NCBI GenBank assembly: GCA_038043465.1
Contig: JBBTBX010000003.1
Location: 3,883-67,882 of the forward strand
DNA: 64,000 nt
Origin: SXRF01 sp038043465
GTDB lineage: Bacteria > Pseudomonadota > Alphaproteobacteria > Rickettsiales > SXRF01
Direction: 5' to 3'
Below the pieces are notes generated by a model. That model made no database searches. It was given only the letters and a program-made list of their open reading frames with translations, and was not told the DNA's origin. Position numbers and translations under genes: made by a program. Position 1 is the stretch's first letter. The number at the start of each line of letters is the position of its first letter. Shown in pieces: positions 15,868 to 23,636 of this stretch.

Positions 15868-16395
15868 ATGAATAAAAATAATGCCGCCGAGAGTTTTATA
15901 GAACGCAGCCTGTTCGCCAGCCGCTGGCTTATGGCACCGATGTATCTTGGGCTGGCAGCCGCCATTGTGCTTTTGCTTATAAGCTTCATGCAGGAGCTTG
16001 TGCATTTATTTACAGCCCTGCCTAACCTCTCTCAAAATGATGTCGTGCTTGGCATATTGTCGCTTATTGACCTGTCGCTGGCGGCCAATCTTCTGCTGAT
16101 AGTAATTTTTTCCGGCTATGAAAATTTTGTTTCCAAGATTAATACCGATACCCATGAGGATAACCCGGAATGGAAAGGCAACGTTGATTTTTCTACATTA
16201 AAGCTCAAGCTTATCGCTTCAATCGTAGCGATTTCTGGGATTCACTTGCTCAAAGTATTTATGGATGTGGAAAAAACTTCAGAAAGCAATATCAAATGGA
16301 TGATAATAATCCATGTTGTTTTCGTGGTTTCCGGAGTTTTCCTTGCACTTATGGATTTGATAGCCGCACAAGCCAAGAACTTGAAGAAGAAGTAA
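15868..16395 (+). CDS. UPF0114 / YqhA-like membrane protein
   Basis: Small inner-membrane protein of the YqhA/UPF0114 family, role not established. It has 175 residues from the ATG at 15868, which has GGGGA eight bases upstream; an in-frame TTG at 15865 is less likely. Four hydrophobic helices are visible, around 25-47, 62-85, 115-130 and 143-165. Typical segments are 'FASRWLMAPMYLGLAAAI', 'LIDLSLAANLLLIVIFSGYE' and 'KLKLIASIVAISGIHLLKVF', and it ends in a Lys-rich tail. It is convergent with phaB, with 26 bases between the stops. Confidence 0.88.
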   Translation: MNKNNAAESFIERSLFASRWLMAPMYLGLAAAIVLLLISFMQELVHLFTALPNLSQNDVVLGILSLIDLSLAANLLLIVIFSGYENFVSKINTDTHEDNPEWKGNVDFSTLKLKLIASIVAISGIHLLKVFMDVEKTSESNIKWMIIIHVVFVVSGVFLALMDLIAAQAKNLKKK

Positions 16396-16421
16396 AGCCA
16401 ATCGTCATCCCGAGTGAAACA

Positions 16422-17183
16422 TTACTCCATGTGCTGACCGCCATTGATGGAGATAGTCTCACCAGTTATAAAGGCTGCTTCATTCGCCGCCAGGAATACA
16501 ACGGCACGCGCCACCTCTTCCGGCTCACCAAGACGGCCGACCGGAATACCCTCAATAATCTTTTTCATCACATCTTCTTTTATGGCTTTCACCATATCAG
16601 TTGCGATATAACCCGGAGCAATAGCATTAACTGTGATGCCACGGCTGGCAGTTTCCCGCGCCAGAGCCTTGGTGAAACCAAAAATACCCGACTTTGCCGC
16701 TGAATAGTTGGTCTGCCCGAACTGACCAAGTTGTCCATTCATTGAACTGATATTGATGATACGCCCGAATTTATGCTCGCGCATGGAGTCGATCACTGCC
16801 CGCGACATGTAAAAACATGAATTGAGATTAGTATCTATAACCTCGTTCCACTGCTTGCCATCCATTTTATGCATTGCGCCGTCACGGGTGATGCCAGCAT
16901 TATTTACCAGTACATCAACATGCCCACCAAGTTTGGCAGAAACTTTTTTCATGCCTTCCACGCAGGCATCATAATCCGCAATATCCCATTTGAATACGGC
17001 GATGTGGTGCTCTTTGCTGAAAGCTTCCGCCACATCATCGCGCGCTGCATAAGTCGCTGCCACTTTGTAACCGGCGTTCTTAAGTGCTATGGAAATCGCA
17101 GCACCAATGCCGCGTGTACCACCTGATACTAATGCTATTCTTTTGGTGGATGGTGAATGGTGTTTAGTGGATGGTGTTGTCAT
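16422..17183 (-). CDS. phaB: Acetoacetyl-CoA reductase (SDR family)
   Basis: NADPH-dependent reduction of acetoacetyl-CoA to (R)-3-hydroxybutyryl-CoA, the second step of polyhydroxybutyrate synthesis. It has 253 residues. The Rossmann motif is 'SGGTRGIG' at 20-27, followed by 'NNAGITRDG' and the catalytic 'YSAAKSG'; the end 'FITGETISINGGQHM' is typical of PhaB. Oddity: the first 14 residues ('MTTPSTKHHSPSTK') are coded by a 7-nt word repeat, the left arm of an inverted pair around the next gene. Homologues normally begin a few residues before 'RIALVSGG'. The ATG overlaps the stop of the four-helix gene (ATGA), whose end supplies the AAGGA ribosome site. Confidence 0.92.
   Translation of the reverse strand: MTTPSTKHHSPSTKRIALVSGGTRGIGAAISIALKNAGYKVAATYAARDDVAEAFSKEHHIAVFKWDIADYDACVEGMKKVSAKLGGHVDVLVNNAGITRDGAMHKMDGKQWNEVIDTNLNSCFYMSRAVIDSMREHKFGRIINISSMNGQLGQFGQTNYSAAKSGIFGFTKALARETASRGITVNAIAPGYIATDMVKAIKEDVMKKIIEGIPVGRLGEPEEVARAVVFLAANEAAFITGETISINGGQHME
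17145..17176. repeat. Left word-repeat arm of locus D (within phaB 5' end)
   Basis: A 32-bp arm of four and a half 7-nt units, consensus GGTGRAT. It aligns without gaps to the reverse complement of 17555-17586 with 24 of 32 identical; the fourth unit starts with A instead of G in both arms. The arms enclose the four-helix-bundle gene. Confidence 0.8.
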
Positions 17184-17560
17184 GATAATTTCCTTTCTAA
17201 CGATTGATATAGCCTTGTAAGCATTTTTCCGACACTGTTCGCAATTGAAATTAATTGTTCAAGCGTATCACTATCTATATATTTACGCCTTTCACTTAAA
17301 ATTAATTGGGTTTCTAATTCTGCCAATGAACCACGAGCGATGTTTATGAAATACAGCAATTCTTTTGTTCCCGAACGTGCGCTCCCTTCTGCTATATTTG
17401 ATGGAATAGAAACAGCTGCCCTACGAATCTGACTAGCTAGTCCATACATCTCGTTCTTTGGAAAAGTTTCCGTTATATCGTAAATCTTATCGGCTAAATC
17501 CATAGAGATTTTCCACACTTCCAGTTCACGATAACTTTGAATTGCCACGTTCTTCACCAA
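17180..17560 (-). CDS. Four-helix bundle protein, S23 / 23S rRNA IVP family
   Basis: A 126-residue protein of the four-helix-bundle family first seen in 23S rRNA intervening sequences and related to Avd of diversity-generating retroelements. The hallmark is complete: 'SYRELEVWKISMDLADKIY', 'FPKNEMYGLASQIRRAAVSI' and 'PSNIAEGSARSG', then 'ELLYFINIARGSLAELETQL'. The basic surface suggests nucleic-acid binding, but no activity is established. It lies between phaA and phaB on the same strand, starts 29 bases after the phaA stop, and its TGA overlaps the phaB ATG. Inverted 32-bp arms of 7-nt words flank it, so it looks like the cargo of an inserted unit. Confidence 0.92.
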   Translation of the reverse strand: MVKNVAIQSYRELEVWKISMDLADKIYDITETFPKNEMYGLASQIRRAAVSIPSNIAEGSARSGTKELLYFINIARGSLAELETQLILSERRKYIDSDTLEQLISIANSVGKMLTRLYQSLERKLS

Positions 17561-17586
17561 TCACTATTCACCGTCCACCATTCACC
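17555..17586. repeat. Right word-repeat arm of locus D
   Basis: Reverse complement of the GGTGRAT word arm at 17145-17176 (24/32 matches, same 7-nt phase). It ends two bases from the phaA stop codon and overlaps the first two codons of the four-helix gene. Confidence 0.8.
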
Positions 17587-17588
17587 AA

Positions 17589-18779
17589 CTACGCTCTTTC
17601 AACGCACATTGCTATGCCCATGCCGCCACCAATACATAGCGTAGCAATAGCTTTTTTTGCATCACGGCGAGCCATTTCATAAAGCAGTCCAGTCAGCACC
17701 CGCGCACCAGACGCGCCCACAGGATGGCCAAGCGCAATCGCTCCACCATTGACATTTACCTTGCTTAGATCCCAGCCCATCTCACGGTTTACTGAAACAG
17801 CTTGCGCAGCAAAAGCTTCATTGGCTTCAATTAAATCCAAATCATTTATTGTCCAGCCAGCCTTCGCAAGTGCCTTTTTACTGGCAGGGATCGGGCCAGT
17901 TCCCATAATAGCTGGATCAACGCCAGCATGCGCCCATGATTTAATAGTAGCCATTATTTTAAGGCCGCGTTTGGTTGCTTCGCCGCGCGTCATAAGCATA
18001 ACCACCGCTGCGCCGTCATTAATTCCAGAAGCATTGCCTGCGGTAACAGTTCCATCTTTATCAAAAGCGGGTTTTAATTTAGCAAGGGTTTCGGCAGTGG
18101 TATCTGCTTTTGGATGTTCATCAGTATCCACTACCACATCACCTTTGCGGCCCTTAATAACCACAGGCACAATTTCATCTTTGAATTTTCCAGCTTTCAT
18201 AGCTGCTGCAGCTTTTTGTTGCGAACCAAGGGCAAGAGCATCTTGATCCTCACGGGTGATACCAAATTGTTTAGCAATATTTTCAGCGGTTACGCCCATA
18301 TGCACATTATGGAAAGGGTCAACCAACGCGTCATAAAGCATAGTATCAACCATGGTTGCACTACCCATTTTTACACCATTGCGTAGAGGCACGGCGTGTG
18401 GTGCCTGACTCATGCTTTCTTGTCCGCCGGCAATAACGATAGTGCTATCGCCATTTGAAATAGCTTGCGCGCCAAGACAAACAGCACGCAGACCAGAACC
18501 ACATAATTGGTTCATTCCCCAAGCAGGAACTTCCTTAGGAAGACCCGCGCCAAGCGAAGCCTGACGTGCAGGATTTGGTCCTGTGTGCGCGGTTAGAATC
18601 TGCCCTAAAATAACTTCGGAAATATCACTGCCGGCAACGCCTGTACGGTTCAGAATTTCTTTGATCACAACTTCGCCAAGCTTATGGGCAGGAAGCGAGC
18701 TGAGCGCACCGTTAAATGTTCCCACCGCAGTACGCACAGCACCCACAATTACAATATCATTATCTGAACCAGCAGCCAT
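17589..18779 (-). CDS. phaA: Acetyl-CoA acetyltransferase (beta-ketothiolase)
   Basis: Condenses two acetyl-CoA to acetoacetyl-CoA, first step of polyhydroxybutyrate synthesis. It has 396 residues. The acyl-accepting Cys93 lies in 'NQLCGSGLRAV', the His in 'GGAIALGHPVGASGAR' and the second Cys in 'ATLCIGGGMG', all as expected for an active biosynthetic thiolase. 'GGQESMSQAPHAV' is also conserved. Start ATG 18779 with AGGAG seven bases upstream. First gene of phaA, four-helix gene, phaB; the polymerase phaC is not in the window. Repeat locus E lies just upstream, in the probable leader. Confidence 0.95.
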   Translation of the reverse strand: MAAGSDNDIVIVGAVRTAVGTFNGALSSLPAHKLGEVVIKEILNRTGVAGSDISEVILGQILTAHTGPNPARQASLGAGLPKEVPAWGMNQLCGSGLRAVCLGAQAISNGDSTIVIAGGQESMSQAPHAVPLRNGVKMGSATMVDTMLYDALVDPFHNVHMGVTAENIAKQFGITREDQDALALGSQQKAAAAMKAGKFKDEIVPVVIKGRKGDVVVDTDEHPKADTTAETLAKLKPAFDKDGTVTAGNASGINDGAAVVMLMTRGEATKRGLKIMATIKSWAHAGVDPAIMGTGPIPASKKALAKAGWTINDLDLIEANEAFAAQAVSVNREMGWDLSKVNVNGGAIALGHPVGASGARVLTGLLYEMARRDAKKAIATLCIGGGMGIAMCVERA

Positions 18780-18799
18780 GTTTTTCTCCTATTATTTAT

Positions 18800-18862
18800 G
18801 ATAAATAGATGATTGGATTATTGGATGATTAAGTCTGAGTAGTCTACATCCAATTATCTTGC
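18800..18862. repeat. Inverted word-repeat locus E (8-nt period), upstream of phaA
   Basis: The left arm (18800-18831) is four 8-nt units of the form GATNATTG. The right arm (18845-18862) is the reverse complement of two such units. Period and word resemble locus A. This is the only paired locus not next to a stop codon; it sits 20 bases before the phaA start. The remaining 197 bp to 19060 show no other feature. Confidence 0.65.
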
Positions 18863-19059
18863 TTCTGCCCTTTATGTAGGTAAGCAAGTTTCATTTGTCC
18901 AGTAATTTTATAATAAATTCGCAAGGCTCATGCTGCATTGCGGTATGATTCTGGGCATTGTCACACTACGAAACATCTTATCACATACTACTTGATATTA
19001 TGGGATGCTTAATTTAGCTTGGATTACATATTCCACTACAAAATGTTAGGTATGATAAT

Positions 19060-21213
19060 ATGAACGCAAACAACAGCTATGGTTTAATAATCACCCCACC
19101 AGAAGAAGGCGCTCTGGCTGCCTGGAACGCTCTTGAGCCGCTGATGAAAGCTCTTGCCATTCCCAACAAAACTGCGCCGATGGATCTGGCAATAAGGGTG
19201 TTGACCAATGGTGAAGCTGTGGGAAGTGCTATCAAACAAGTAAAAAATGACAAAAACGCTGTTTATCTTAAAGGTCCGGGAATAACTCCTTCTGATAAAC
19301 AAATGCTGGAAACAATTACCAAGCTGGAACAAAAAAACGCGCTTAAATTTTCACTTAACGACAAAAAAGCGGAAGCGGAATTGCAAGCAAAAGTCGATGC
19401 TTTGCGGGCTAAAAACCTGCCTATTGAACAGTTTGCCGCCGAAGTAAAATCCTACCTGAATAAAATAGGAAGCCCCAATGCCAAGTGGCGTGATGATTTG
19501 GAAGTAACTCTTGAGCGTGGCGTATCAGATGAGCTTGCCAAACGTTCTACCTATAAGCCTGCTGTTTGGAACAAAGAAACACCGTTTGAAGTACTGGCAA
19601 TGGCTGCCAATGCAGCGAATACGCTGGATGGTAAAATATCTGGTGGCAGCATGAAAATTATTCACACAGCCACCGACGGCAAGGAAAAAATTACTGAAGA
19701 AAAACTCGGTGAAGGAAGTGCCGTACGCCTTTTTACCAGCAACGCAGGGCAAGTTTCTGATTTTATCGATGCTAATGTCGCAAAAATCAATGGTGTGCAG
19801 CAAATAATGCACGGCTCGAAGGCAACGGTTATTGCGGAGTATGATGTCGCACTTAACAAAACACTTTCTGGGAAACTTCACGCCATCGGCGCAAGCGAAA
19901 AAATCGCCGACTACGCGCTGGAAAAAGACAAGGCAAAGAATATTGTTAAAATTGACGGCGCACCACAACTCGCCACTGGTTTTCTGATTGATAATGTGCA
20001 TGCGATACTTGCAAACAAAGCACCATCCGTGCCTACCGTCATGATTTCTCTGGATCAGTCATACGCACAGTCGGTCAAGGAATTCTGGACACTTGTTAAA
20101 GAAAATGGTGGCTTTAAAGCCCCTGAAAACTCTTCGATTATTCGTCTGTCAGCAACCAAAGACCATTACAAACCGTTCCAGTTCACAGGTGGAAATATTA
20201 AAGTTATTGACGGCACTGGCAAAGAAGTTTTCTCCAAAAATCTTGGCGAAAATGACTATGCGATGATAACAGCACTGGATATGGATAGGCTGAAACAATC
20301 AATAAAAAATACTTTTGCCGATGCGAAAGCCAGTGGCAAAAAAATCATTTTTGCTTTTGATGATGATGCTTACTATCAAACCGCCCGCGATGAGGTGAAT
20401 GCGATCTCCGCATCCTACAAACAGGTGCAGGCAGAAACGCTGAAATCGAGTGTGGCTGCTGCTAAATATTTTACCGCTGGCCTAAAAGATACATTGCTGG
20501 TTTGCTCCAACATCATGGGCGATTTTTACACCGATATTGAACTGGCAGGCAAAGGTACATCATATTCAGTTGGCACGCTTGGCGACGGGCGCAAAGCAGT
20601 TGAACTGGGTACAGGCGGCACCGCTCCCGACCTACTTGGCAAATGGAAAGAAGAAGGTGTCCTGCAATTTAACCCAATGGCTTTTGTCGAAGGGCTTTCT
20701 TACGGCGTAAAATATTCTGGTGAACTTATGGCGCGTGACGGAAAAGATTCCAGCATTGCTACCACCACGGCTGCGGCACTGGAAAAAGCCCTCTATGCTA
20801 CCACTGACAACGGCATTATCCTGCCTATTTCCAAAGGCGCATTCACCATGAAAGCAAGTGCAAAAGAAACCAGAATCAGCACCCACACTTTTGTAAAATC
20901 AGTGGAGTTGGAAACTCTGAAAGAATTAAAAGGCAAACATCCAGCAGCAACTGATGCAGCCATTATCAAAACTGAAAATGACCTGAAAAAAATGATGGCT
21001 TATGACGCAGCGGTTTTTGCAATTCTTGCCAGTGATAAAGCCGATAGTTGGAAAGCAAGTAACAAAGCCTATAATGAAGCACGCGAGGCAGCAGGAAAGA
21101 TTGACCCGTTCAATCCTAATTATGATTTAGGTTTCGTGCTTGAGGAAAATTTGACTATGGAAAAACTTCTGGCACTTCAGGCGGAAAAAACTAAACTTCT
21201 AAAAGCTGCATAA
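19060..21213 (+). CDS. Divergent monomeric-type NADP isocitrate dehydrogenase-like protein
   Basis: Cytoplasmic protein of 717 residues, close to the 740 of monomeric isocitrate dehydrogenase, which oxidises isocitrate to 2-oxoglutarate. By-eye similarity to that family is clear in the C-terminal half: 'SATKDHYKPFQFTGGNIKVI', 'SNIMGDFYTD' and 'VELGTGGTAPDLLGKWKEEG'. The family's metal-binding Asp pair is kept in 'GDFYTD', but the Arg that precedes the first Asp in the characterised enzyme is Gly here. The Arg-rich substrate loop also reads 'ERGVSDELAKRS' instead of a 'GNSDRRAP'-type motif. Fold family is likely; isocitrate as substrate is doubtful. It ends six bases before ubiD and may share its transcript. 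Confidence 0.7.
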   Translation: MNANNSYGLIITPPEEGALAAWNALEPLMKALAIPNKTAPMDLAIRVLTNGEAVGSAIKQVKNDKNAVYLKGPGITPSDKQMLETITKLEQKNALKFSLNDKKAEAELQAKVDALRAKNLPIEQFAAEVKSYLNKIGSPNAKWRDDLEVTLERGVSDELAKRSTYKPAVWNKETPFEVLAMAANAANTLDGKISGGSMKIIHTATDGKEKITEEKLGEGSAVRLFTSNAGQVSDFIDANVAKINGVQQIMHGSKATVIAEYDVALNKTLSGKLHAIGASEKIADYALEKDKAKNIVKIDGAPQLATGFLIDNVHAILANKAPSVPTVMISLDQSYAQSVKEFWTLVKENGGFKAPENSSIIRLSATKDHYKPFQFTGGNIKVIDGTGKEVFSKNLGENDYAMITALDMDRLKQSIKNTFADAKASGKKIIFAFDDDAYYQTARDEVNAISASYKQVQAETLKSSVAAAKYFTAGLKDTLLVCSNIMGDFYTDIELAGKGTSYSVGTLGDGRKAVELGTGGTAPDLLGKWKEEGVLQFNPMAFVEGLSYGVKYSGELMARDGKDSSIATTTAAALEKALYATTDNGIILPISKGAFTMKASAKETRISTHTFVKSVELETLKELKGKHPAATDAAIIKTENDLKKMMAYDAAVFAILASDKADSWKASNKAYNEAREAAGKIDPFNPNYDLGFVLEENLTMEKLLALQAEKTKLLKAA

Positions 21214-21219
21214 TTTTTT

Positions 21220-22680
21220 ATGCCCTACTTGAACTTACGCGATTTTATTGAAGACCTTGAAAAAAATGGGCTTCTGCAACGCGTAAAAACTGAAATTTCC
21301 ACCCATCTGGAAATGACCGAAATAGGTACGCGCTTAATCGCCAGCGGTGGTCCTGCTGTGTTGTTTGAAAATGTCAAAGGCAGTAAAATCCCAGTACTCA
21401 TAAATCTGTTTGGTACAGTTGAGCGCGTGGCAAAAGGCATGGGCAAAAAGCCGGAGGAGCTGCGCGAATTTGGCAAAACCCTCGCCTTCCTTAAACAACC
21501 AGAACCACCAAACGGCTGGAAAGAAGCATGGGAAATGTTGCCGATACTAAAAACCGCTATGGCGATGAATCCTAAAGCTGTAAGCAAAGCTCCCTGTCAG
21601 GAGGTTGTGCTGACTGGTGATGATATTGATCTGGGAATTCTTCCCATACAGACCTGCTGGCCTGGTGAACCGGCACCGCTTATAACTTGGCCGCTGGTAG
21701 TAACTAGGGGATTGACCCCTGATACCTATAATCTCGGCATTTACCGGATGCAGGTGCTTGGTAAAAACAAAACCCTGATGCGCTGGCTCAAACATCGTGG
21801 CGGGGCGCAGCATCATGCCATTTGGGCAAAAGAAAAGCACGAACCTATGCCCTGCGCGGTGGTAATAGGTGCTGATCCAGCGACAATCCTTGCGGCAGTT
21901 ACTCCGGTTCCTGACACTCTTTCTGAATATCAATTTTCAGGTTTGCTGCGTGGTAAAAAACTGGAGCTGGTTGATTGCAAGACCATTCCCCTGCAAGTTC
22001 CAGCGCAAGCCGAAATAGTACTGGAAGGTTACGTTTCTCTTGATGAATACGGTGACGAAGGACCGTATGGCGATCATACTGGCTATTATAATTCCGTGGA
22101 AAAATTCCCGACCTTCACCATAACTGCGATTACTATGCGTAAAGACCCTATTTACCACAGCACCTATACTGGACGTCCTCCGGATGAACCGTCAGTTCTT
22201 GGTGAAGCCCTCAACGAAATATTCATTCCGCTCCTGCAACAACAATTTCCTGAAATTGTGGATTTCTGGCTGCCGCCAGAAGGCTGTTCTTACCGCGTGG
22301 CGGTGGTATCTATCAAAAAAGCCTACGCTGGACACGCCAAACGGGTGATGATGGGCGTATGGTCGTATCTCCGCCAGTTTATGTATACAAAATGGGTAAT
22401 TGTAGTTGATGACGATATTAACTGCCGCGATTGGAAAGACGTAATCTGGGCGATTTCCACGCGCATGGATCCAGTGCGTGACCTAACTTTAATTGAAAAT
22501 ACCCCAATTGATTATCTTGATTTTGCCTCGCCGGTTTCCGGACTGGGCGGAAAAGTAGGGCTGGATGCCACCAACAAATGGGAAGGCGAAACCACCCGCG
22601 AATGGGGCAAGAAAATCCATATGGAACAGGAAGTAGTAGATAAAATCGATAAAATATGGGATGAGCTTGGGATAAAGTGA
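21220..22680 (+). CDS. ubiD: UbiD family decarboxylase (3-octaprenyl-4-hydroxybenzoate)
   Basis: Prenylated-FMN-dependent decarboxylase of ubiquinone synthesis. It has 486 residues, matching E. coli UbiD. Conserved segments include 'MPYLNLRDFIEDLEKNG', 'YRMQVLGKNKTLMRW' and 'HAIWAKE', the acidic 'SLDEYGDEGPYGDHTGYY', and 'KWVIVVDDDINCRDWKDVIW', which contains metal- and cofactor-binding residues. Starts six bases after the isocitrate-dehydrogenase-like gene. Oddity: the last 17 codons have a second, diverged copy at 23498-23563, beyond the next gene; see the findings. Confidence 0.96.
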   Translation: MPYLNLRDFIEDLEKNGLLQRVKTEISTHLEMTEIGTRLIASGGPAVLFENVKGSKIPVLINLFGTVERVAKGMGKKPEELREFGKTLAFLKQPEPPNGWKEAWEMLPILKTAMAMNPKAVSKAPCQEVVLTGDDIDLGILPIQTCWPGEPAPLITWPLVVTRGLTPDTYNLGIYRMQVLGKNKTLMRWLKHRGGAQHHAIWAKEKHEPMPCAVVIGADPATILAAVTPVPDTLSEYQFSGLLRGKKLELVDCKTIPLQVPAQAEIVLEGYVSLDEYGDEGPYGDHTGYYNSVEKFPTFTITAITMRKDPIYHSTYTGRPPDEPSVLGEALNEIFIPLLQQQFPEIVDFWLPPEGCSYRVAVVSIKKAYAGHAKRVMMGVWSYLRQFMYTKWVIVVDDDINCRDWKDVIWAISTRMDPVRDLTLIENTPIDYLDFASPVSGLGGKVGLDATNKWEGETTREWGKKIHMEQEVVDKIDKIWDELGIK

Positions 22681-22683
22681 TTT

Positions 22684-23364
22684 TTACTGAACCGATGCTG
22701 ATTTATTGCCAGATTTAGCTGACACCGGTATATTTGGCGCAGTAATATCCTGTCCAATTGCATCAGTACTAGGTACATCATGTTCAGTAATGTTTGCTTC
22801 CTGTACACATTTAGTCCGCACATGCTTTAATAAATTACGTCCTATAGATATATCTTTTAATATCTCTGCATCTTTTGCACCAAAATACTCCTTTATAATG
22901 TTTTGCATCATTAAATCCACTTGTTCAACTAAATTGCCGATAGTTTTGTTATCGTCATGCCTGTACACTTTTTCATTATTATATGTACTATATACATTCT
23001 CTGGTGGTATACCACCAGCAATTCTTGCTTTTTCCATTGCTCTAAATAAGTGGTCATTTTTATGCATTGTTTCATCATTATAATTATGATTCATAAAATT
23101 ACTGAATAACTGCATCAGCCCTGCTTCTAATTCAGGAAATTGTTCTGGTGATTTTTCCGCAGATGCTTTTTTTCTTATATCAACTTCTTTAATGAGCCAT
23201 TCTACTGATGGGTGTATGTCTGACTCTTTAACTCCACCGTATTTACAGTAGGTGTCACCATTATGTGGTTTATTGCCATCAACAGACCTATTATCAGATG
23301 TAGTAGTCGGCTGAAATAGAGCAGTCAGGGGTTTAAAAATATCTGTAAATTTCCATTCGGACAT
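22684..23364 (-). CDS. Hypothetical protein, 226 aa
   Basis: Not recognised. Start ATG 23364 ('MSEWKFTDIFKPLTALFQPT'). The first 60 residues are polar and probably disordered. The middle (about 60-190) is helical with 'ASAEKSPEQFPELEAGLMQL' and 'NDHLFRAMEKARIAGGIPPE', and the last 35 are Ser/Ala/Pro-rich. No signal peptide or membrane helix. It is AT-rich compared with ubiD and lies on the opposite strand, its stop only three bases from the ubiD stop. A displaced ubiD end sits on its far side, so it arrived as part of an inserted segment. A secreted effector is one possibility given the vir genes, but nothing in the sequence proves it. Confidence 0.6.
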   Translation of the reverse strand: MSEWKFTDIFKPLTALFQPTTTSDNRSVDGNKPHNGDTYCKYGGVKESDIHPSVEWLIKEVDIRKKASAEKSPEQFPELEAGLMQLFSNFMNHNYNDETMHKNDHLFRAMEKARIAGGIPPENVYSTYNNEKVYRHDDNKTIGNLVEQVDLMMQNIIKEYFGAKDAEILKDISIGRNLLKHVRTKCVQEANITEHDVPSTDAIGQDITAPNIPVSAKSGNKSASVQ

Positions 23365-23497
23365 AACTTAACTCATCCCATTTACGTTAAAACACAGTCA
23401 GCATAGCCTAAGCACCAATAAGTATGAAGTTAATTTTTGTTATAATTATGTGACAATAGGTTAAAGTAAGAAATACATTAGCCTAAGAATAAGCCTT

Positions 23498-23563
23498 GGA
23501 AAACAGGAAGTTGTTGATAAGATTGATAAATTATGGGTAGAAATGGGATTTTCCCAAAAATAA
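23498..23563 (+). pseudogene. ubiD: Detached second copy of the ubiD 3' end
   Basis: Reads in frame 'GKQEVVDKIDKLWVEMGFSQ', one more Lys, then TAA. The live ubiD ends in 'EQEVVDKIDKIWDELGIK'. DNA identity is about 75-80% and many differences are silent third-position changes (GTA/GTT twice, AAA/AAG, ATC/ATT). It therefore looks like the end of another functional ubiD allele, not a decayed duplicate. It lies 817 bases after the live ubiD stop, beyond the gene at 22684-23364. No upstream ubiD sequence precedes it. Confidence 0.8.
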
Positions 23564-23636
23564 TATATAAATATTAAGCAATTTGTTAACTATAATCTGC
23601 TATTATTTGACACATAAATAAATAGAGCAGCACCAA

